The notes beneath the pieces were generated by a model. That model was not told where the DNA came from and did not search any database. It saw only the letters and a list, made by a program, of their open reading frames with translations. A program made the translations under genes and the position numbers. A stretch of 64,000 nucleotides of DNA from Peptoniphilus ovalis (GTDB lineage Bacteria; Bacillota; Clostridia; Tissierellales; Peptoniphilaceae): NCBI RefSeq assembly GCF_018919265.1, contig NZ_JAHLQO010000001.1:248001-312000 (forward strand). The letters run 5' to 3'. Position 1 is the first letter of the stretch, and each line of letters begins with the position of its first letter. Shown one piece after another: positions 34,651-44,694 of this stretch.

Positions 34651-36030
34651 CTACTTTCCAATACAAAATTCTGAAAATACTCTGTCTAAAATATCCTCTG
34701 TAGTTATAGTTCCAGTAATTTCAGAAATATGGCCAATTACATTTTCAATATCAACTTCAATTAAGTCTAAGAATTCCTTTCTGTCAATGCCATTTCTAAC
34801 CTCAATTAGGTCTTCTTTTGCATCTTTTAGGGCATTTACATGTCTTAGATTAGATAGTGTTGCATCAGAAGAAATGACTATTTCTCCGTCAAAGAATAAA
34901 TCTATAATTAGCTTTTCGATTTTTTTAATAGACTCATTTTCCATGACAGAAAGTCTCAAATAATCATCTCCAAAATGATTTTTTATTTCTTCATCAGTAA
35001 TCTTTTGTTCTAAATCATCCTTATTTAGGATAACTATATATTTTTTATTTTCAATTAAGTTTAAAATTTCTTCATCATCTGAATCAAATTCGCGAGATAA
35101 GTCAAAAATTGCAATTACAAGATCTGCTTCTTTTAACTTTTCTCTTGCAATATTTACACCAATTTTTTCAACTTGGTCATCAGTTTCTCTAATTCCTGCA
35201 GTGTCAGTGATTTTTAAGAGGACTCCATCAAGATTTATATAATCTTCAATTACATCTCTTGTAGTTCCTGCAATATCAGTTACAATGGCTCTGTCGTATT
35301 TTAAAAGTCCATTTAAAAGTGAACTTTTTCCAACATTTGGTTTGCCCAATATAACTGTATTTATTCCATCCCTTAAAAGTCTTGAATTTTTAGAATTATC
35401 TAAAAGATTATCAATTTTATCTAAAATCTTTTGCGATCTTTCATCTAGACTGTCATAAGTTGCATTTTCAATATCATCTTCAGGGAAGTCAATATTTGCA
35501 ACGACTAGAGCCTGCATTGAAATAAGCTCATCAATCATATTATTTAAAACTCTACTTAGCTCTCCATTTAACTGATTAAGCCCCATATCAAAGGAAGTTT
35601 CAGTCTTGGATTTAATCATATCTATTATACCTTCAGCTTGAGCAAGGTCAATACGACCATTTAAAAAACCTCTCTTGGTGAACTCGCCCCTTTCAGCAAG
35701 TCTTGCTCCCTTAGATAATAGAAGATTTAAAATTCTTTTAACTGCTACAACACCGCCGTGGCAGTGAACCTCTACAATATCTTCTGCAGTATAAGAGTGA
35801 GGTCCTTTCATCTTTACAACTAAAACCTCATCTATAATTTTATCTCCATCATAAATATGACCATAGGCAAATTTTCTGTTTTCAAATTCTGCCATGCTCT
35901 TTTGGCTAACACCTTTAAATACCTTATCTATTATTTCAATTGAATCGTCGCCACTCATTCTCACTATAGCAATTCCTGCTTCTCCAATTGCAGTTGAGAT
36001 AGCGGCAATAGTATCCTTTAAATTTTCCAT
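34651..36030 (-). CDS. mnmE: tRNA modification GTPase MnmE
   Basis: This 459-residue protein has an N-terminal tetrahydrofolate-binding domain (DTIAAISTAIGEAGIAIVRMSG), a helical domain, and an inserted G domain with GKPNVGKSSLL, DIAGTTRD, DTAGIRE and NKDD. It ends in CIGK, the essential C-terminal motif. It is the GTPase partner of MnmG. The start at 36030 is preferred since AAAGGA lies upstream; the ATG at 36051 has no ribosome site. A terminator separates it from khpB, so it probably has its own promoter. Confidence 0.98.
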   Translation of the reverse strand: MENLKDTIAAISTAIGEAGIAIVRMSGDDSIEIIDKVFKGVSQKSMAEFENRKFAYGHIYDGDKIIDEVLVVKMKGPHSYTAEDIVEVHCHGGVVAVKRILNLLLSKGARLAERGEFTKRGFLNGRIDLAQAEGIIDMIKSKTETSFDMGLNQLNGELSRVLNNMIDELISMQALVVANIDFPEDDIENATYDSLDERSQKILDKIDNLLDNSKNSRLLRDGINTVILGKPNVGKSSLLNGLLKYDRAIVTDIAGTTRDVIEDYINLDGVLLKITDTAGIRETDDQVEKIGVNIAREKLKEADLVIAIFDLSREFDSDDEEILNLIENKKYIVILNKDDLEQKITDEEIKNHFGDDYLRLSVMENESIKKIEKLIIDLFFDGEIVISSDATLSNLRHVNALKDAKEDLIEVRNGIDRKEFLDLIEVDIENVIGHISEITGTITTEDILDRVFSEFCIGK

Positions 36031-36072
36031 TGAATCAGTCCTTTTAATCATAATACTACAATTAGCCTAAAT

Positions 36073-36104
36073 AAAAAAGAAGGCTTTTAATTTATAAAAG
36101 CCTT
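36073..36104 (-). terminator. Terminator between khpB and mnmE
   Basis: On the minus strand AAGGCTTTT…AAAAGCCTT is followed by CTTTTTT. It lies 6 bp after the khpB stop. Confidence 0.8.
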
Positions 36105-36109
36105 AAAAA

Positions 36110-37000
36110 TTAATATTCTCTTTCTTTTTGAATTACTACTTTTCTAAAAGGATCTCTTCCTTCAGAATGAGTAAGCACACCATCAAAATCTTGAAGTTTA
36201 GTGTGAATTATCTTTCTTTCATAAGAATTCATAGGTTCAAGCTTTATAGGTCTTCCAGATTTAACAACTTTTCTAGCCATTTTTTCAGCTAACTCTTCAA
36301 GAGTGTGTTTTCTCTTTTCCCTATAACCGCTGGAATCTAAGCTAACTCTTATATATCTTGAAGATTTCTTATTTACTAAAAGATTTAAAATGTATTGAAT
36401 GGAATCTAATGTAACGCCTCTTTTACCAATTAAAATACCAAGTCTACTTTCGTCTCCATTGATATTTACATTTAAAGTATCAGAAACAAGTTCCATTTCA
36501 ACAATATTTTCAAGTTCTAAAGTCTCTAGAAGTTTAGAAATAAATTCTCTTGCAGTTTCAAGAATTACTTCATCTTCGTCATAATCTTTTTCACTATCTT
36601 CAGATGTAATTTCTTCTGATTTGTAGTTTTCATAATTTTCTTCTGCATCAATTTTATTTACTTCGACAATTTCTTCTGTTTCTAAATTATTAGTAAAATC
36701 ATCTTCATTATTTATAGAAATATCATTGTTTTCGATTTTAAGTTCATCATTTTGAACTGCTTGTTGGCTCTCCTCTGATTCTATATTTTCACTAAATATT
36801 TCGTTTAATATGCTTTCTGTTTCATCTTTAGTAGAAGTAACTTTAACAGTAGCATCTTTAGAACCAATTAGTCCTAAAAATCCTTTTTGACCTTCGTCTA
36901 GGATTTCTATTTTAGCATCTTCTCTTGAAATATTTAATTCTTTAAGAGCCTGACTTACTGCTTCATCTACGGACTTTGCCGTTTTTATTACATAACTCAT
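36110..37000 (-). CDS. khpB: RNA-binding protein KhpB (Jag/EloR)
   Basis: This 296-residue protein has the three-part Jag layout: an N-terminal Jag_N domain (residues ~1–50, VDEAVSQALKELN), a long acidic linker (~55–145) rich in Glu, Asn and Asp, and a C-terminal KH domain (LGILIGKRGVTLDSIQYILN) plus R3H domain (MNSYERKIIHTKLQDFDGVLTHSEG, split over two helices). It binds RNA and is linked to cell elongation and division control. It follows yidC with an ATGA overlap, as in many Bacillota. The acidic linker is low-complexity and its length is probably variable between strains. Confidence 0.95.
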   Translation of the reverse strand: MSYVIKTAKSVDEAVSQALKELNISREDAKIEILDEGQKGFLGLIGSKDATVKVTSTKDETESILNEIFSENIESEESQQAVQNDELKIENNDISINNEDDFTNNLETEEIVEVNKIDAEENYENYKSEEITSEDSEKDYDEDEVILETAREFISKLLETLELENIVEMELVSDTLNVNINGDESRLGILIGKRGVTLDSIQYILNLLVNKKSSRYIRVSLDSSGYREKRKHTLEELAEKMARKVVKSGRPIKLEPMNSYERKIIHTKLQDFDGVLTHSEGRDPFRKVVIQKEREY

Positions 37001-37728
37001 TTTTTATCCATAACCTCTTCAACTTCTTCTTCTACAATCCTGTTTGTTATAAATTGTTGAACAATTGAAAATAAATTTGAAACTGTCCAATAGATAACAA
37101 GTCCTGCTGCGTATCTTCTAGCCATTGAAAAAATTAAAATTGGCATAACTATCATCATAGTGCTCATCATTGATTTAGCTTGATCTGCTCCTGCACCTTG
37201 AGTAGCAGGGTTTTTCATAGAAATAAAACTTACTAAAAATGTAGTAAATGCAGATACAATTGGCATAATCAATGTAGGATCTGGATTATCTATATTCGGA
37301 ATATAGAAAAAGTTTTTACTAATAGACTCATATAAGCCTGGTTCTTTAAAAATAAAGGTTTGTGGACTTAAGAAAACTCTATAAAACGCGATTAAAACTA
37401 CCATAGTGATAATCATTGGAAGGCATCCACCAGCCAAATTATAATCAGCATCTTTATAAAGTTTTTGTTGTTTTGCAGCTAGAGTTTGTGGGTCATTTTT
37501 ATATTTCTTTTGTAACTTTTGCATCTCCGGTTGAAGTTTTGCCATTTTCTTTTGATTTCTCATTTGAGAAATATTAAGTGGCAAAATTAAAAGTTTAATA
37601 ATAATTGTAGCAATTATTATTGAAAGAGCAAAAAATGAAATACTAGCTGGTTCACTAGGCATAATATTTGCAAGCATATCATAAATTAACTTTACAAATG
37701 AGCCTAAAATTGAACTAATTGCACTCAT
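36997..37728 (-). CDS. yidC: Membrane protein insertase YidC/OxaI
   Basis: This 243-residue protein has five membrane segments and the central coiled loop LQPEMQKLQKKYKNDPQTLAAK. It lacks an obvious lipoprotein signal peptide. It inserts membrane proteins alone or with Sec. In most YidC proteins a hydrophilic-groove arginine lies in TIIIRLLILPL; here the same place reads TIIIKLLILPL, a conservative Lys. It is 18 bp downstream of yidD in the rpmH–rnpA–yidD–yidC–khpB transcript. Confidence 0.95.
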   Translation of the reverse strand: MSAISSILGSFVKLIYDMLANIMPSEPASISFFALSIIIATIIIKLLILPLNISQMRNQKKMAKLQPEMQKLQKKYKNDPQTLAAKQQKLYKDADYNLAGGCLPMIITMVVLIAFYRVFLSPQTFIFKEPGLYESISKNFFYIPNIDNPDPTLIMPIVSAFTTFLVSFISMKNPATQGAGADQAKSMMSTMMIVMPILIFSMARRYAAGLVIYWTVSNLFSIVQQFITNRIVEEEVEEVMDKK

Positions 37729-37746
37729 TAAAATTTTCCCCCAATA

Positions 37747-37962
37747 TTAAATGAGAGGATCGTAACCACCTTCGTGAAAGGGATGGCATTTAAGGATTCT
37801 TCTAATAGTTAAATAAGTTCCCTTAAAAAAACCATATTTTTCATAGGCTTCATAACTGTATTGTGAACATGTAGGTGTGAATCTACAGTGTCTGCCAGGT
37901 AAAAGATATCTAGAAATGACATTTTGATAAAATCTAATCAAAATCATGCAAACTCTCTTCAT
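37747..37962 (-). CDS. yidD: Membrane protein insertion efficiency factor YidD
   Basis: This 71-residue protein has the signature [19 protein letters not shown] with the conserved cysteines, then [16 protein letters not shown] near the C-terminus. It helps YidC-dependent insertion at the inner face of the membrane. The ATG overlaps the rnpA stop (ATGA). Length is typical. Confidence 0.97.
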   Translation of the reverse strand: MKRVCMILIRFYQNVISRYLLPGRHCRFTPTCSQYSYEAYEKYGFFKGTYLTIRRILKCHPFHEGGYDPLI

Positions 37963-38294
37963 CTTTTCACCTTCTTTTGCCTTTTTAAAACAGAGAAAAA
38001 AGAATTTTTAAAATCTTTAAAGTCTGCCTCAGGGGCATCTTTTTTCACCACAAATACATAATCCATTCCATTGGATAATTTGTCAGAATTTTCTCTTATA
38101 ATATGTTTTAATCTTCTCTTCACAAAATTTCTCTTAACAGCATTTCCTATTTTTTTAGTAGTAGTAATACCACATCTAGGATAGTTAAAAGAATTTTTTG
38201 CAGTAAAAAGTGTAATATATCTCGATCCAGATATATTTTTCTTGGCATAAACTCTTTGAAATTCACTGTTCTTTTTTAAATAACAATCCTTCAT
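37959..38294 (-). CDS. rnpA: Ribonuclease P protein component
   Basis: This 111-residue basic protein has the RnpA RNR-like motif region, here [21 protein letters not shown], and an N-terminal [14 protein letters not shown]. It assists the RNase P RNA in removing tRNA 5' leaders. It follows rpmH by 8 bp and overlaps yidD by 4 bp. The RNase P RNA gene itself is not in this window. Confidence 0.97.
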   Translation of the reverse strand: MKDCYLKKNSEFQRVYAKKNISGSRYITLFTAKNSFNYPRCGITTTKKIGNAVKRNFVKRRLKHIIRENSDKLSNGMDYVFVVKKDAPEADFKDFKNSFFSVLKRQKKVKR

Positions 38295-38302
38295 TTTAAA
38301 CC

Positions 38303-38437
38303 TTAAGCTGAAAGTCTCTTTCTACCTTTTCTTCTTCTTGCCTTTAGAACTGCTCTTCCTGCTCTAGTTCTCATTCTAGCACGGAAACCATGTTCTCTTT
38401 TTCTTTGTTTGTTCTTTGGTTGATAAGTTCTCTTCAC
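38303..38437 (-). CDS. rpmH: 50S ribosomal protein L34
   Basis: This 44-residue protein, [20 protein letters not shown] at its start and [11 protein letters not shown] at its end, is unmistakably L34. The start codon is GTG at 38437, with GAGGTGAG upstream. It is the first gene of the leftward rpmH–rnpA–yidD–yidC–khpB operon and lies next to oriC. Confidence 0.98.
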   Translation of the reverse strand: MKRTYQPKNKQRKREHGFRARMRTRAGRAVLKARRRKGRKRLSA

Positions 38438-38564
38438 ATTTCTCACCTCTTTCCATTCTTAATATTTTATTTACAAATGCTTCTAATGTCAAGTAAAATA
38501 AGGGTTTTTTCATATTTTTATACAGATAAAATCCTAAAATCTAAAAGTCATATAAAGTTCAAGT

Positions 38565-38832
38565 TGTTGATAAGTCATCTCCAATTTGTTAAAATGTATG
38601 TGGATAAATTTTATATGTATGTAGATAGAAATAAAATTGTTTATAAGTAAAGTTATTCACAATCTGTTAATAACTTGTTGATAATTTTATTTTTATTTTT
38701 CTGTTTTTTGTAAAATATGAGATTTTTTTAATAATTTATTCACATTTTCTAAATAAAAGCCTTGTTTATAAGTTAATTATCCACATTTTTATTAACTTTG
38801 TAGATAAAATTATACATAAGAATTTATCAACA
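38565..38832. other. oriC: Chromosomal replication origin, upstream DnaA-box region
   Basis: The 434-bp gap between rpmH and dnaA holds many DnaA boxes and variants: TGTTGATAA (38565, 38676), TGTGGATAA (38599), TTATTCACA (38653, 38736), TTATCCACA (38777) and TTATCAACA (38824). They lie within strongly AT-rich DNA. Genes diverge here (rpmH leftward, dnaA rightward). Together with boxes after dnaA this forms the bipartite origin known from Bacillus. The same gap must hold the rpmH and dnaA promoters. Confidence 0.93.
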
Positions 38833-38871
38833 ATTTTTTAATTGTTAATAATATAAATATAAGGAGGAAAT

Positions 38872-40221
38872 ATGGATAGAGAACTTTCCATGATGTGGGA
38901 ATCTTTCTTAAAAGAGCTTGAAAAAAGATCCATGTCCCAAGTTACATACTCAACTTGGTTTTCTAGAATGCTTCCTAAGAAAATCGACTATGACAGTAAA
39001 AGTATTGTAATTACAGTTCCTTCACCATTTATAAGAGATTATCTTGCAAATAATAAAAGACATTTTGACCTTGTTTTTGAAGCTTTAAAAGAAATCACAG
39101 GGATAGATTTTGACATAAATATTATTTCAGAAGATGAAGCAGATAATGTAGAGCCAACAGGGCTTGCAAATACAAAGTTTTTAAACGCTTCTAGATTAAA
39201 TCCAAAATATGTATTTGATACATTTGTCGTAGGCAAAAGTAACGAATTTGCTCATGCAGCTGCTCTTGCAGTTTCAGAAAATTACGACAATCCTCAAAAT
39301 GCTTTCTCAAATCCCTTATTTATCTATGGTGGAGTAGGTCTTGGAAAAACCCACTTAATGCATGCCATTGGTCATTTCGTATTGGATCAAGACCCAACTA
39401 AGAAAATTTTATATGTCACTAGTGAACAATTTACTAATGAGCTTATTAATTCCATTCAGACAAATAAAAATGAAGAATTTAGAAATAAGTACAGAAAAGT
39501 TGATCTACTCTTAATTGATGATATTCAGTTCATAGCTGATAAAGACAGGACTCAAGAGGAATTTTTCCACACATTTAACGAACTTCACGAGCAAAATAAG
39601 CAAATAGTTCTCACATCAGATAAACCTCCAAAGGATATAAAAAGTCTTGAGGAAAGGTTGATTTCAAGATTTGCTTGGGGTCTTGTAGTAGATATTGGAC
39701 CTCCTGATTTAGAAACAAGAATAGCAATCTTGAGAAATAAGGCTGATTCTGAAGGTTTTGAAATTGATGGAGAAGTGCTTACATTTATTGCAGAAAATAT
39801 TAGAAGTAATATTAGAGAATTAGAAGGTGCATTATCACGAGTTATGGCCTATTCTAAGCTAACTTCAGGTAAAATTTCAGTTGAATCTGCAGCAATTGTT
39901 TTAAGAGATATTTACGAAACTACTAATAAGAAGAAAATCACTGGAGAATATATTAAATCTGAAGTTGCTAAAAAATACGGACTTACAGTAGATGATTTAA
40001 ATTCAAGGAAGAGAACAAAACAAATAGCCTATCCAAGACAAATTGCAATGTATATAACAAGAGAGCTTACAGATTTAAGCTTGCCTAAGATTGGCGATGT
40101 CTTTGGAGGACGCGATCACTCAACTGTAATTCATGCCTATGATAAAATTAGTGCTGACTTAGAAAGTGATCCGATTTTTAAAATAGAAATAACAAACTTA
40201 ATAAAAGAAATAAAATCATAA
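38872..40221 (+). CDS. dnaA: Chromosomal replication initiator DnaA
   Basis: This 449-residue protein has an N-terminal helicase-interaction domain (~1–80), a linker, and an AAA+ domain with Walker A GGVGLGKTH and Walker B LLIDDIQF. The initiator-specific region and the C-terminal box-binding HTH follow, the latter with GGRDHSTVIHAYDKI. It opens the origin by binding the DnaA boxes on both sides of its gene. AAGGAGGAAAT precedes the ATG. Boxes close to the promoter suggest autoregulation. Confidence 0.99.
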   Translation: MDRELSMMWESFLKELEKRSMSQVTYSTWFSRMLPKKIDYDSKSIVITVPSPFIRDYLANNKRHFDLVFEALKEITGIDFDINIISEDEADNVEPTGLANTKFLNASRLNPKYVFDTFVVGKSNEFAHAAALAVSENYDNPQNAFSNPLFIYGGVGLGKTHLMHAIGHFVLDQDPTKKILYVTSEQFTNELINSIQTNKNEEFRNKYRKVDLLLIDDIQFIADKDRTQEEFFHTFNELHEQNKQIVLTSDKPPKDIKSLEERLISRFAWGLVVDIGPPDLETRIAILRNKADSEGFEIDGEVLTFIAENIRSNIRELEGALSRVMAYSKLTSGKISVESAAIVLRDIYETTNKKKITGEYIKSEVAKKYGLTVDDLNSRKRTKQIAYPRQIAMYITRELTDLSLPKIGDVFGGRDHSTVIHAYDKISADLESDPIFKIEITNLIKEIKS

Positions 40222-40312
40222 TGTGGATAAATCTCAATAACCCAGAAAGTTATCCACAAGATATCAATATTTAATTCTTTGAAAGATTATTAATTATAGG
40301 GACTTATCCACA
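40222..40312. other. oriC: Origin, downstream DnaA-box region (probable unwinding side)
   Basis: Three exact DnaA boxes, TGTGGATAA at 40222 (one base after the dnaA stop) and TTATCCACA at 40250 and 40304, lie in the 147-bp dnaA–dnaN gap. In Bacillus the DNA-unwinding element is in this gap; here AT-rich DNA separates the second and third boxes. Confidence 0.88.
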
Positions 40313-40368
40313 AATTCACAGCCCCTACTACTATTACTATTTAATATACTATTTTCTAGGAGGAAAAA

Positions 40369-41463
40369 ATGCTAATAAAGGTTAATAGAAAAGAACTTGC
40401 TAAGCATATACAAATAGTGCAGAAAGCAATTTCTCAAAGAACAACTATGCAAATACTTGAAGGCATAAAAATATCAGCAAAAGAAAATACTTTAATATTA
40501 ACTGCAACTGATACTGAAATAAGCATAGAAACAAGACTTTCTGCAATAGTTGAAAGAGAAGGAGATTTTGTAATTAACTCTAGACTATTTGGAGATATTG
40601 TTAGAAAACTTGAAAATGACATTATAGATATAAATATAGAAAATTATAATATGAATTTAAAATGTGGAGATTCAATATTTAACTTATCCACACAAAAGGC
40701 CGATGAATATCCAGATCTTCCAAGAGTAGAAGAAAATACTGAGATTAAAATTTCTGCAAAAGATATTAAAAATATAGTAAAGAAAACTACTTTTGCAGTT
40801 TCTACAGATGAATCAAGAATTGTATTTACTGGTGTATTTATGGATATAAGAAGAGATTATATTAATTTCGTTGCACTAGATGGATTTAGAATGGCAATTC
40901 AAAAATTAGAAAAGCAAACTGGAATTGAAGAATCAATAATTATTCCTGCAAGATCACTTAATGAACTTGTAAAAATTATTGAAGATGATGAAGATATAAG
41001 CATAAATATTTCAAGAAATAATATTGTATTTAAGTTTGGAGATACTGTATTTTATTCAACACTTTTAAGTGGAGAATTCTTTAGCTATACTGCTCTTCTT
41101 CGAGATGAACACAGCATCTCAACATCTGTATCGAGAAAGGAATTTCAACTTGCAGTTGAAAGAGCATCACTTCTTGCAAGAGAAGATAGAGCAAATCTTA
41201 TCAAATTAAATGTAGAAAATTCTCACATTGATATTAAGAGTAATTCTGAAATTGGAGATGTATTTGAAAAAGTTAAGTCATCAGAACACGACAACACTTT
41301 AGATATTGCATTTAACTCAAGATATATCTTAGATGGAGTTAAGATTTTAGAAGCAGAAGAAATTAATCTAAACTTTACAGATTCTGTAAATCCACTAATT
41401 ATTACAGAAACTGATGATGCTTCTTATATATATCTAGTGCTACCAGTTAGACTTGCGGGGTAA
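40369..41463 (+). CDS. dnaN: DNA polymerase III beta subunit (sliding clamp)
   Basis: This 364-residue protein has the three-fold clamp architecture with typical pieces RTTMQILEGIKI, ISIETRL and, at the end, INPLIITE-like NPLIITETDDASYIYLVLPVRL. As a dimer it encircles DNA and tethers polymerases. AGGAGG precedes the ATG. It is followed 2 bp later by the S4-domain gene. Confidence 0.98.
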   Translation: MLIKVNRKELAKHIQIVQKAISQRTTMQILEGIKISAKENTLILTATDTEISIETRLSAIVEREGDFVINSRLFGDIVRKLENDIIDINIENYNMNLKCGDSIFNLSTQKADEYPDLPRVEENTEIKISAKDIKNIVKKTTFAVSTDESRIVFTGVFMDIRRDYINFVALDGFRMAIQKLEKQTGIEESIIIPARSLNELVKIIEDDEDISINISRNNIVFKFGDTVFYSTLLSGEFFSYTALLRDEHSISTSVSRKEFQLAVERASLLAREDRANLIKLNVENSHIDIKSNSEIGDVFEKVKSSEHDNTLDIAFNSRYILDGVKILEAEEINLNFTDSVNPLIITETDDASYIYLVLPVRLAG

Positions 41464-41465
41464 AA

Positions 41466-41678
41466 ATGGAAATTATAAAAATTGAAAGTGAATTTATAAA
41501 ACTTGATTCCTTCTTAAAATTAGCGGGAATTTGTCAAACTGGTGGAGAAGCCAAAAACCTTATATTAGATGAATATGTAAGTGTCAATGGAGAAATTGAA
41601 ACTAGAAGAGGCAAAAAGTTATATCCTGGAGATATTATAAGTTTTGATGGAAATGAATTTAAAATTGGTGAAAGATGA
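41466..41678 (+). CDS. yaaA: S4-domain RNA-binding protein YaaA
   Basis: This 70-residue single S4 domain (FIKLDSFLKLAGICQTGGEA) is encoded between dnaN and recF, as in most Bacillota. It is named for the B. subtilis gene at the same place. It probably binds rRNA or tRNA; the precise role is unsettled. It overlaps recF by 4 bp (ATGA). Confidence 0.93.
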   Translation: MEIIKIESEFIKLDSFLKLAGICQTGGEAKNLILDEYVSVNGEIETRRGKKLYPGDIISFDGNEFKIGER

Positions 41679-42751
41679 AACTCAAATATCTAAGACTTTT
41701 TAATTTTAGAAATTACAAAAGTTTAGATTTCATTCCTTATGATAAAATAAATATACTTCATGGTTTAAATGCTTCAGGAAAGACTAATTTAATTGAATCA
41801 ATTTATATGTCTGTTAAAGGAAATTCTTTTAGAAATTCAAAAGACAGAGAACTCATAAATGTAGATGAATTTAGCTCGAGTATAATCTCAAAATATGAAA
41901 GTGGATCCTATGAAGATGATTACAGAGTTGAGATTTCAAATTTTGACAACAAAAAATTATTCATAAATGATGAAAAGGTAAATGCAAAGGAATATAGAAA
42001 ATCAAGATTTGCGGTTCTATTTGATCCAAGCGACTTAAATATGATTAAATATTCTCCAAGCAATAGGAGAAGTTTTTTAGATGATTTAATGAGCAATATT
42101 GACCTAAATTATGATTTTTACATGAGTAGATATAGGAAGCTTCTATTTGAAAGAAATAAGCTTTTAAAAATCAGTATGGATAAAAATCTCTTAGATGTGT
42201 ATGACAGAGAGATTGCAAAAACTGGTACTAAGATTATTATCATGAGGCTTAGAGCAATTAAAAAGCTTAATGAATTTGCAAAAATTCATTATAAAAATAT
42301 GTCAAATGATGAGCTAAACATCACTTATCTTTCAACTGTACCAGTGGTTTTAGATGAAAAGGAACTTATGAATAATTATCTAAATCTCATAAAATCTTCA
42401 ATTAAAAGGGATATGGAGAAGAGATATACAACAATTGGTCCTCACAGAGATGATTTAGATTTTAAGATAAATAAACTTTCTTCAAAATCTTTTGGATCTC
42501 AAGGTGAGCAAAGAAGTGTAGTATTAAGTCTTAAACTTTCTGAAGCTGATATTATAAAAACTAGTTACGGAATAAAGCCTTTGCTTTTATTAGACGATGT
42601 TTTTTCAGAAATTGATAGAGCTAGAAGCAAATATTTTTTAGATTCACTAAAGGATTTACAGACATTTATAACAACTACAGAATTAGATGAAAATTTAAAA
42701 AAAATTGATGCCAAATTTTATAAGATTAATAAGGGCGAAATCATATTTTAA
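41675..42751 (+). CDS. recF: DNA replication and repair protein RecF
   Basis: This 358-residue SMC-like ATPase has Walker [16 protein letters not shown], the ABC-type signature [16 protein letters not shown] (FGSQ then QRS), and Walker [13 protein letters not shown]. It promotes RecA loading at gaps. It sits in the usual place between yaaA and gyrB. Length is normal. Confidence 0.97.
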   Translation: MKLKYLRLFNFRNYKSLDFIPYDKINILHGLNASGKTNLIESIYMSVKGNSFRNSKDRELINVDEFSSSIISKYESGSYEDDYRVEISNFDNKKLFINDEKVNAKEYRKSRFAVLFDPSDLNMIKYSPSNRRSFLDDLMSNIDLNYDFYMSRYRKLLFERNKLLKISMDKNLLDVYDREIAKTGTKIIIMRLRAIKKLNEFAKIHYKNMSNDELNITYLSTVPVVLDEKELMNNYLNLIKSSIKRDMEKRYTTIGPHRDDLDFKINKLSSKSFGSQGEQRSVVLSLKLSEADIIKTSYGIKPLLLLDDVFSEIDRARSKYFLDSLKDLQTFITTTELDENLKKIDAKFYKINKGEIIF

Positions 42752-42765
42752 GAATAGGAGAAAAA

Positions 42766-44685
42766 ATGGCAAATAATGATAGACATTATGACGCATCGGA
42801 CATACAGGTCTTAGAAGGGCTTGATCCCGTAAGAAAAAGACCTGGGATGTATATTGGTTCCACAGGTCCTAGAGGTCTACATCACTTAGTTTATGAAATT
42901 GTAGATAACTCAATTGACGAGGCACTTGCTGGAATTTGCGATCACATAATTATAAGAATAAATAAAGATGGCAGTGTGGAGGTTGAAGATAATGGTTCAG
43001 GTATTCCTGTTGACAAGCATCCACAAACTGGCAAATCAACTGTTGAAACAGTACTTACAATACTTCACGCCGGCGGTAAGTTTGATAACTCTGCATACAA
43101 GGTATCAGGGGGTCTACACGGTGTAGGTGTATCTGTTGTAAACGCACTTTCCAATAAACTCATAGCAACTATTAAAAGAGATGGAAAAGTTTATAGACAG
43201 GAATTTTCTAGAGGAAAAACTGTAACTGAACTTGAAGTTGTTGGAGAGGTTAAAAAAGACGACACTGGTACAACAATTTATTTTGAACCAGATGATACAA
43301 TTTTTGAAACTGTTGAATTTTCTTTTGAAACTCTTTCAAAGAGATTTAGAGAAATGGCATTTCTTAATAAGGGAATAAAAATTGAATTTATAGATGATAG
43401 AGATGATTTAAGAGAAGTTTATCACTATGAAGGTGGAATTAAATCCTTTGTTGAATACATCAATAAAAAGAAAAAGCCAATCCACGATGAAATAATTTAT
43501 ATAGATGAAGTAAAAGAAGAAACAGCAGTAGAAATTGCAATTCAATACACTGATTCATATTCAGAAGTAGTTTTATCTTTTGCAAATAATATAAATACTG
43601 AAGAAGGTGGAACTCATTTATCAGGATTTAGATCTGCTCTTACTAGAACTTTAAATGATTATGGTAGAAAAAATAATATTATAAAGGAAAAAGAAGAAAA
43701 TCTATCTGGTGAAGATGTTAGAGAAGGAATTTCTGCAGTAATTTCTGTAAAACTTCCAGATCCACAATTCGAAGGACAAACTAAGGGAAAACTTGGCAAC
43801 TCCGAAACAAGAGGAGTTGTGGATTCAGTCCTATCAGAAGATTTAGCAATATTCTTAGAAGAAAATCCAAGAGTTGGAAAACAAATACTAGATAAGGCAC
43901 TTTCAGCAAGACGTGCAAGAGAAGCAGCTAGAAAAGCTCGTGACTTAACTAGAAAGAAAAACAACTTAGAGACAATGACTCTTCCAGGAAAACTTGCAGA
44001 TTGTCAAAATGATGAACCTGAGAGAAATGAAATATTCCTAGTCGAAGGTAATTCTGCCGGAGGTTCTGCAAAGGACGGAAGAAATTCAGAATTCCAAGCA
44101 ATACTTCCACTTAGAGGTAAGATTATGAATGTTGAAAAGGCAAGACTTGATAAAATGCTTAACTCATCTGAAATTAGAGCAATGATTACTGCCTTTGGAA
44201 CAGGAATTGGAGAAGAATTTGACATATCAAAACTTCGTTATGACAAAATCATAATCATGACCGATGCCGACGTCGATGGTGCTCACATTATGACACTTCT
44301 TCTCACATTCTTCTTTAGATATATGAGACCTTTAATTGAAGAAGGCCATGTATATGTAGCTCAAGCTCCACTTTATGGTATTGAAAAGGGAACTAAAATC
44401 CTTAGATATTGCCACAATGAAAAGGAACTCAGACTTGCAGTTAAGGAATACGAAAAGGACAATGTTAAATTCAATATTAGAAGATACAAGGGTCTTGGAG
44501 AAATGAACTCAGAACAACTTTGGGAAACTACAATGAATCCAGACAACAGACTTCTTCTAAAAGTTAATATTGAAGATTTGTCAGAAGCAGATGATACTTT
44601 CTCAATCTTAATGGGAACAGAAGTTGAACCGAGAAGAGAATTTATCACAGAAAATGCAGTTTATGCAGATTATATAGATGCCTAG
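42766..44685 (+). CDS. gyrB: DNA gyrase subunit B
   Basis: This 639-residue ATPase subunit has the GHKL motifs [11 protein letters not shown] and GSGIPVD, then [14 protein letters not shown], the TOPRIM pieces [15 protein letters not shown] and [10 protein letters not shown], and [10 protein letters not shown] near the end. With GyrA it adds negative supercoils. It is 14 bp after recF and 9 bp before gyrA. Confidence 0.99.
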   Translation: MANNDRHYDASDIQVLEGLDPVRKRPGMYIGSTGPRGLHHLVYEIVDNSIDEALAGICDHIIIRINKDGSVEVEDNGSGIPVDKHPQTGKSTVETVLTILHAGGKFDNSAYKVSGGLHGVGVSVVNALSNKLIATIKRDGKVYRQEFSRGKTVTELEVVGEVKKDDTGTTIYFEPDDTIFETVEFSFETLSKRFREMAFLNKGIKIEFIDDRDDLREVYHYEGGIKSFVEYINKKKKPIHDEIIYIDEVKEETAVEIAIQYTDSYSEVVLSFANNINTEEGGTHLSGFRSALTRTLNDYGRKNNIIKEKEENLSGEDVREGISAVISVKLPDPQFEGQTKGKLGNSETRGVVDSVLSEDLAIFLEENPRVGKQILDKALSARRAREAARKARDLTRKKNNLETMTLPGKLADCQNDEPERNEIFLVEGNSAGGSAKDGRNSEFQAILPLRGKIMNVEKARLDKMLNSSEIRAMITAFGTGIGEEFDISKLRYDKIIIMTDADVDGAHIMTLLLTFFFRYMRPLIEEGHVYVAQAPLYGIEKGTKILRYCHNEKELRLAVKEYEKDNVKFNIRRYKGLGEMNSEQLWETTMNPDNRLLLKVNIEDLSEADDTFSILMGTEVEPRREFITENAVYADYIDA

Positions 44686-44694
44686 GAGGAAGAG

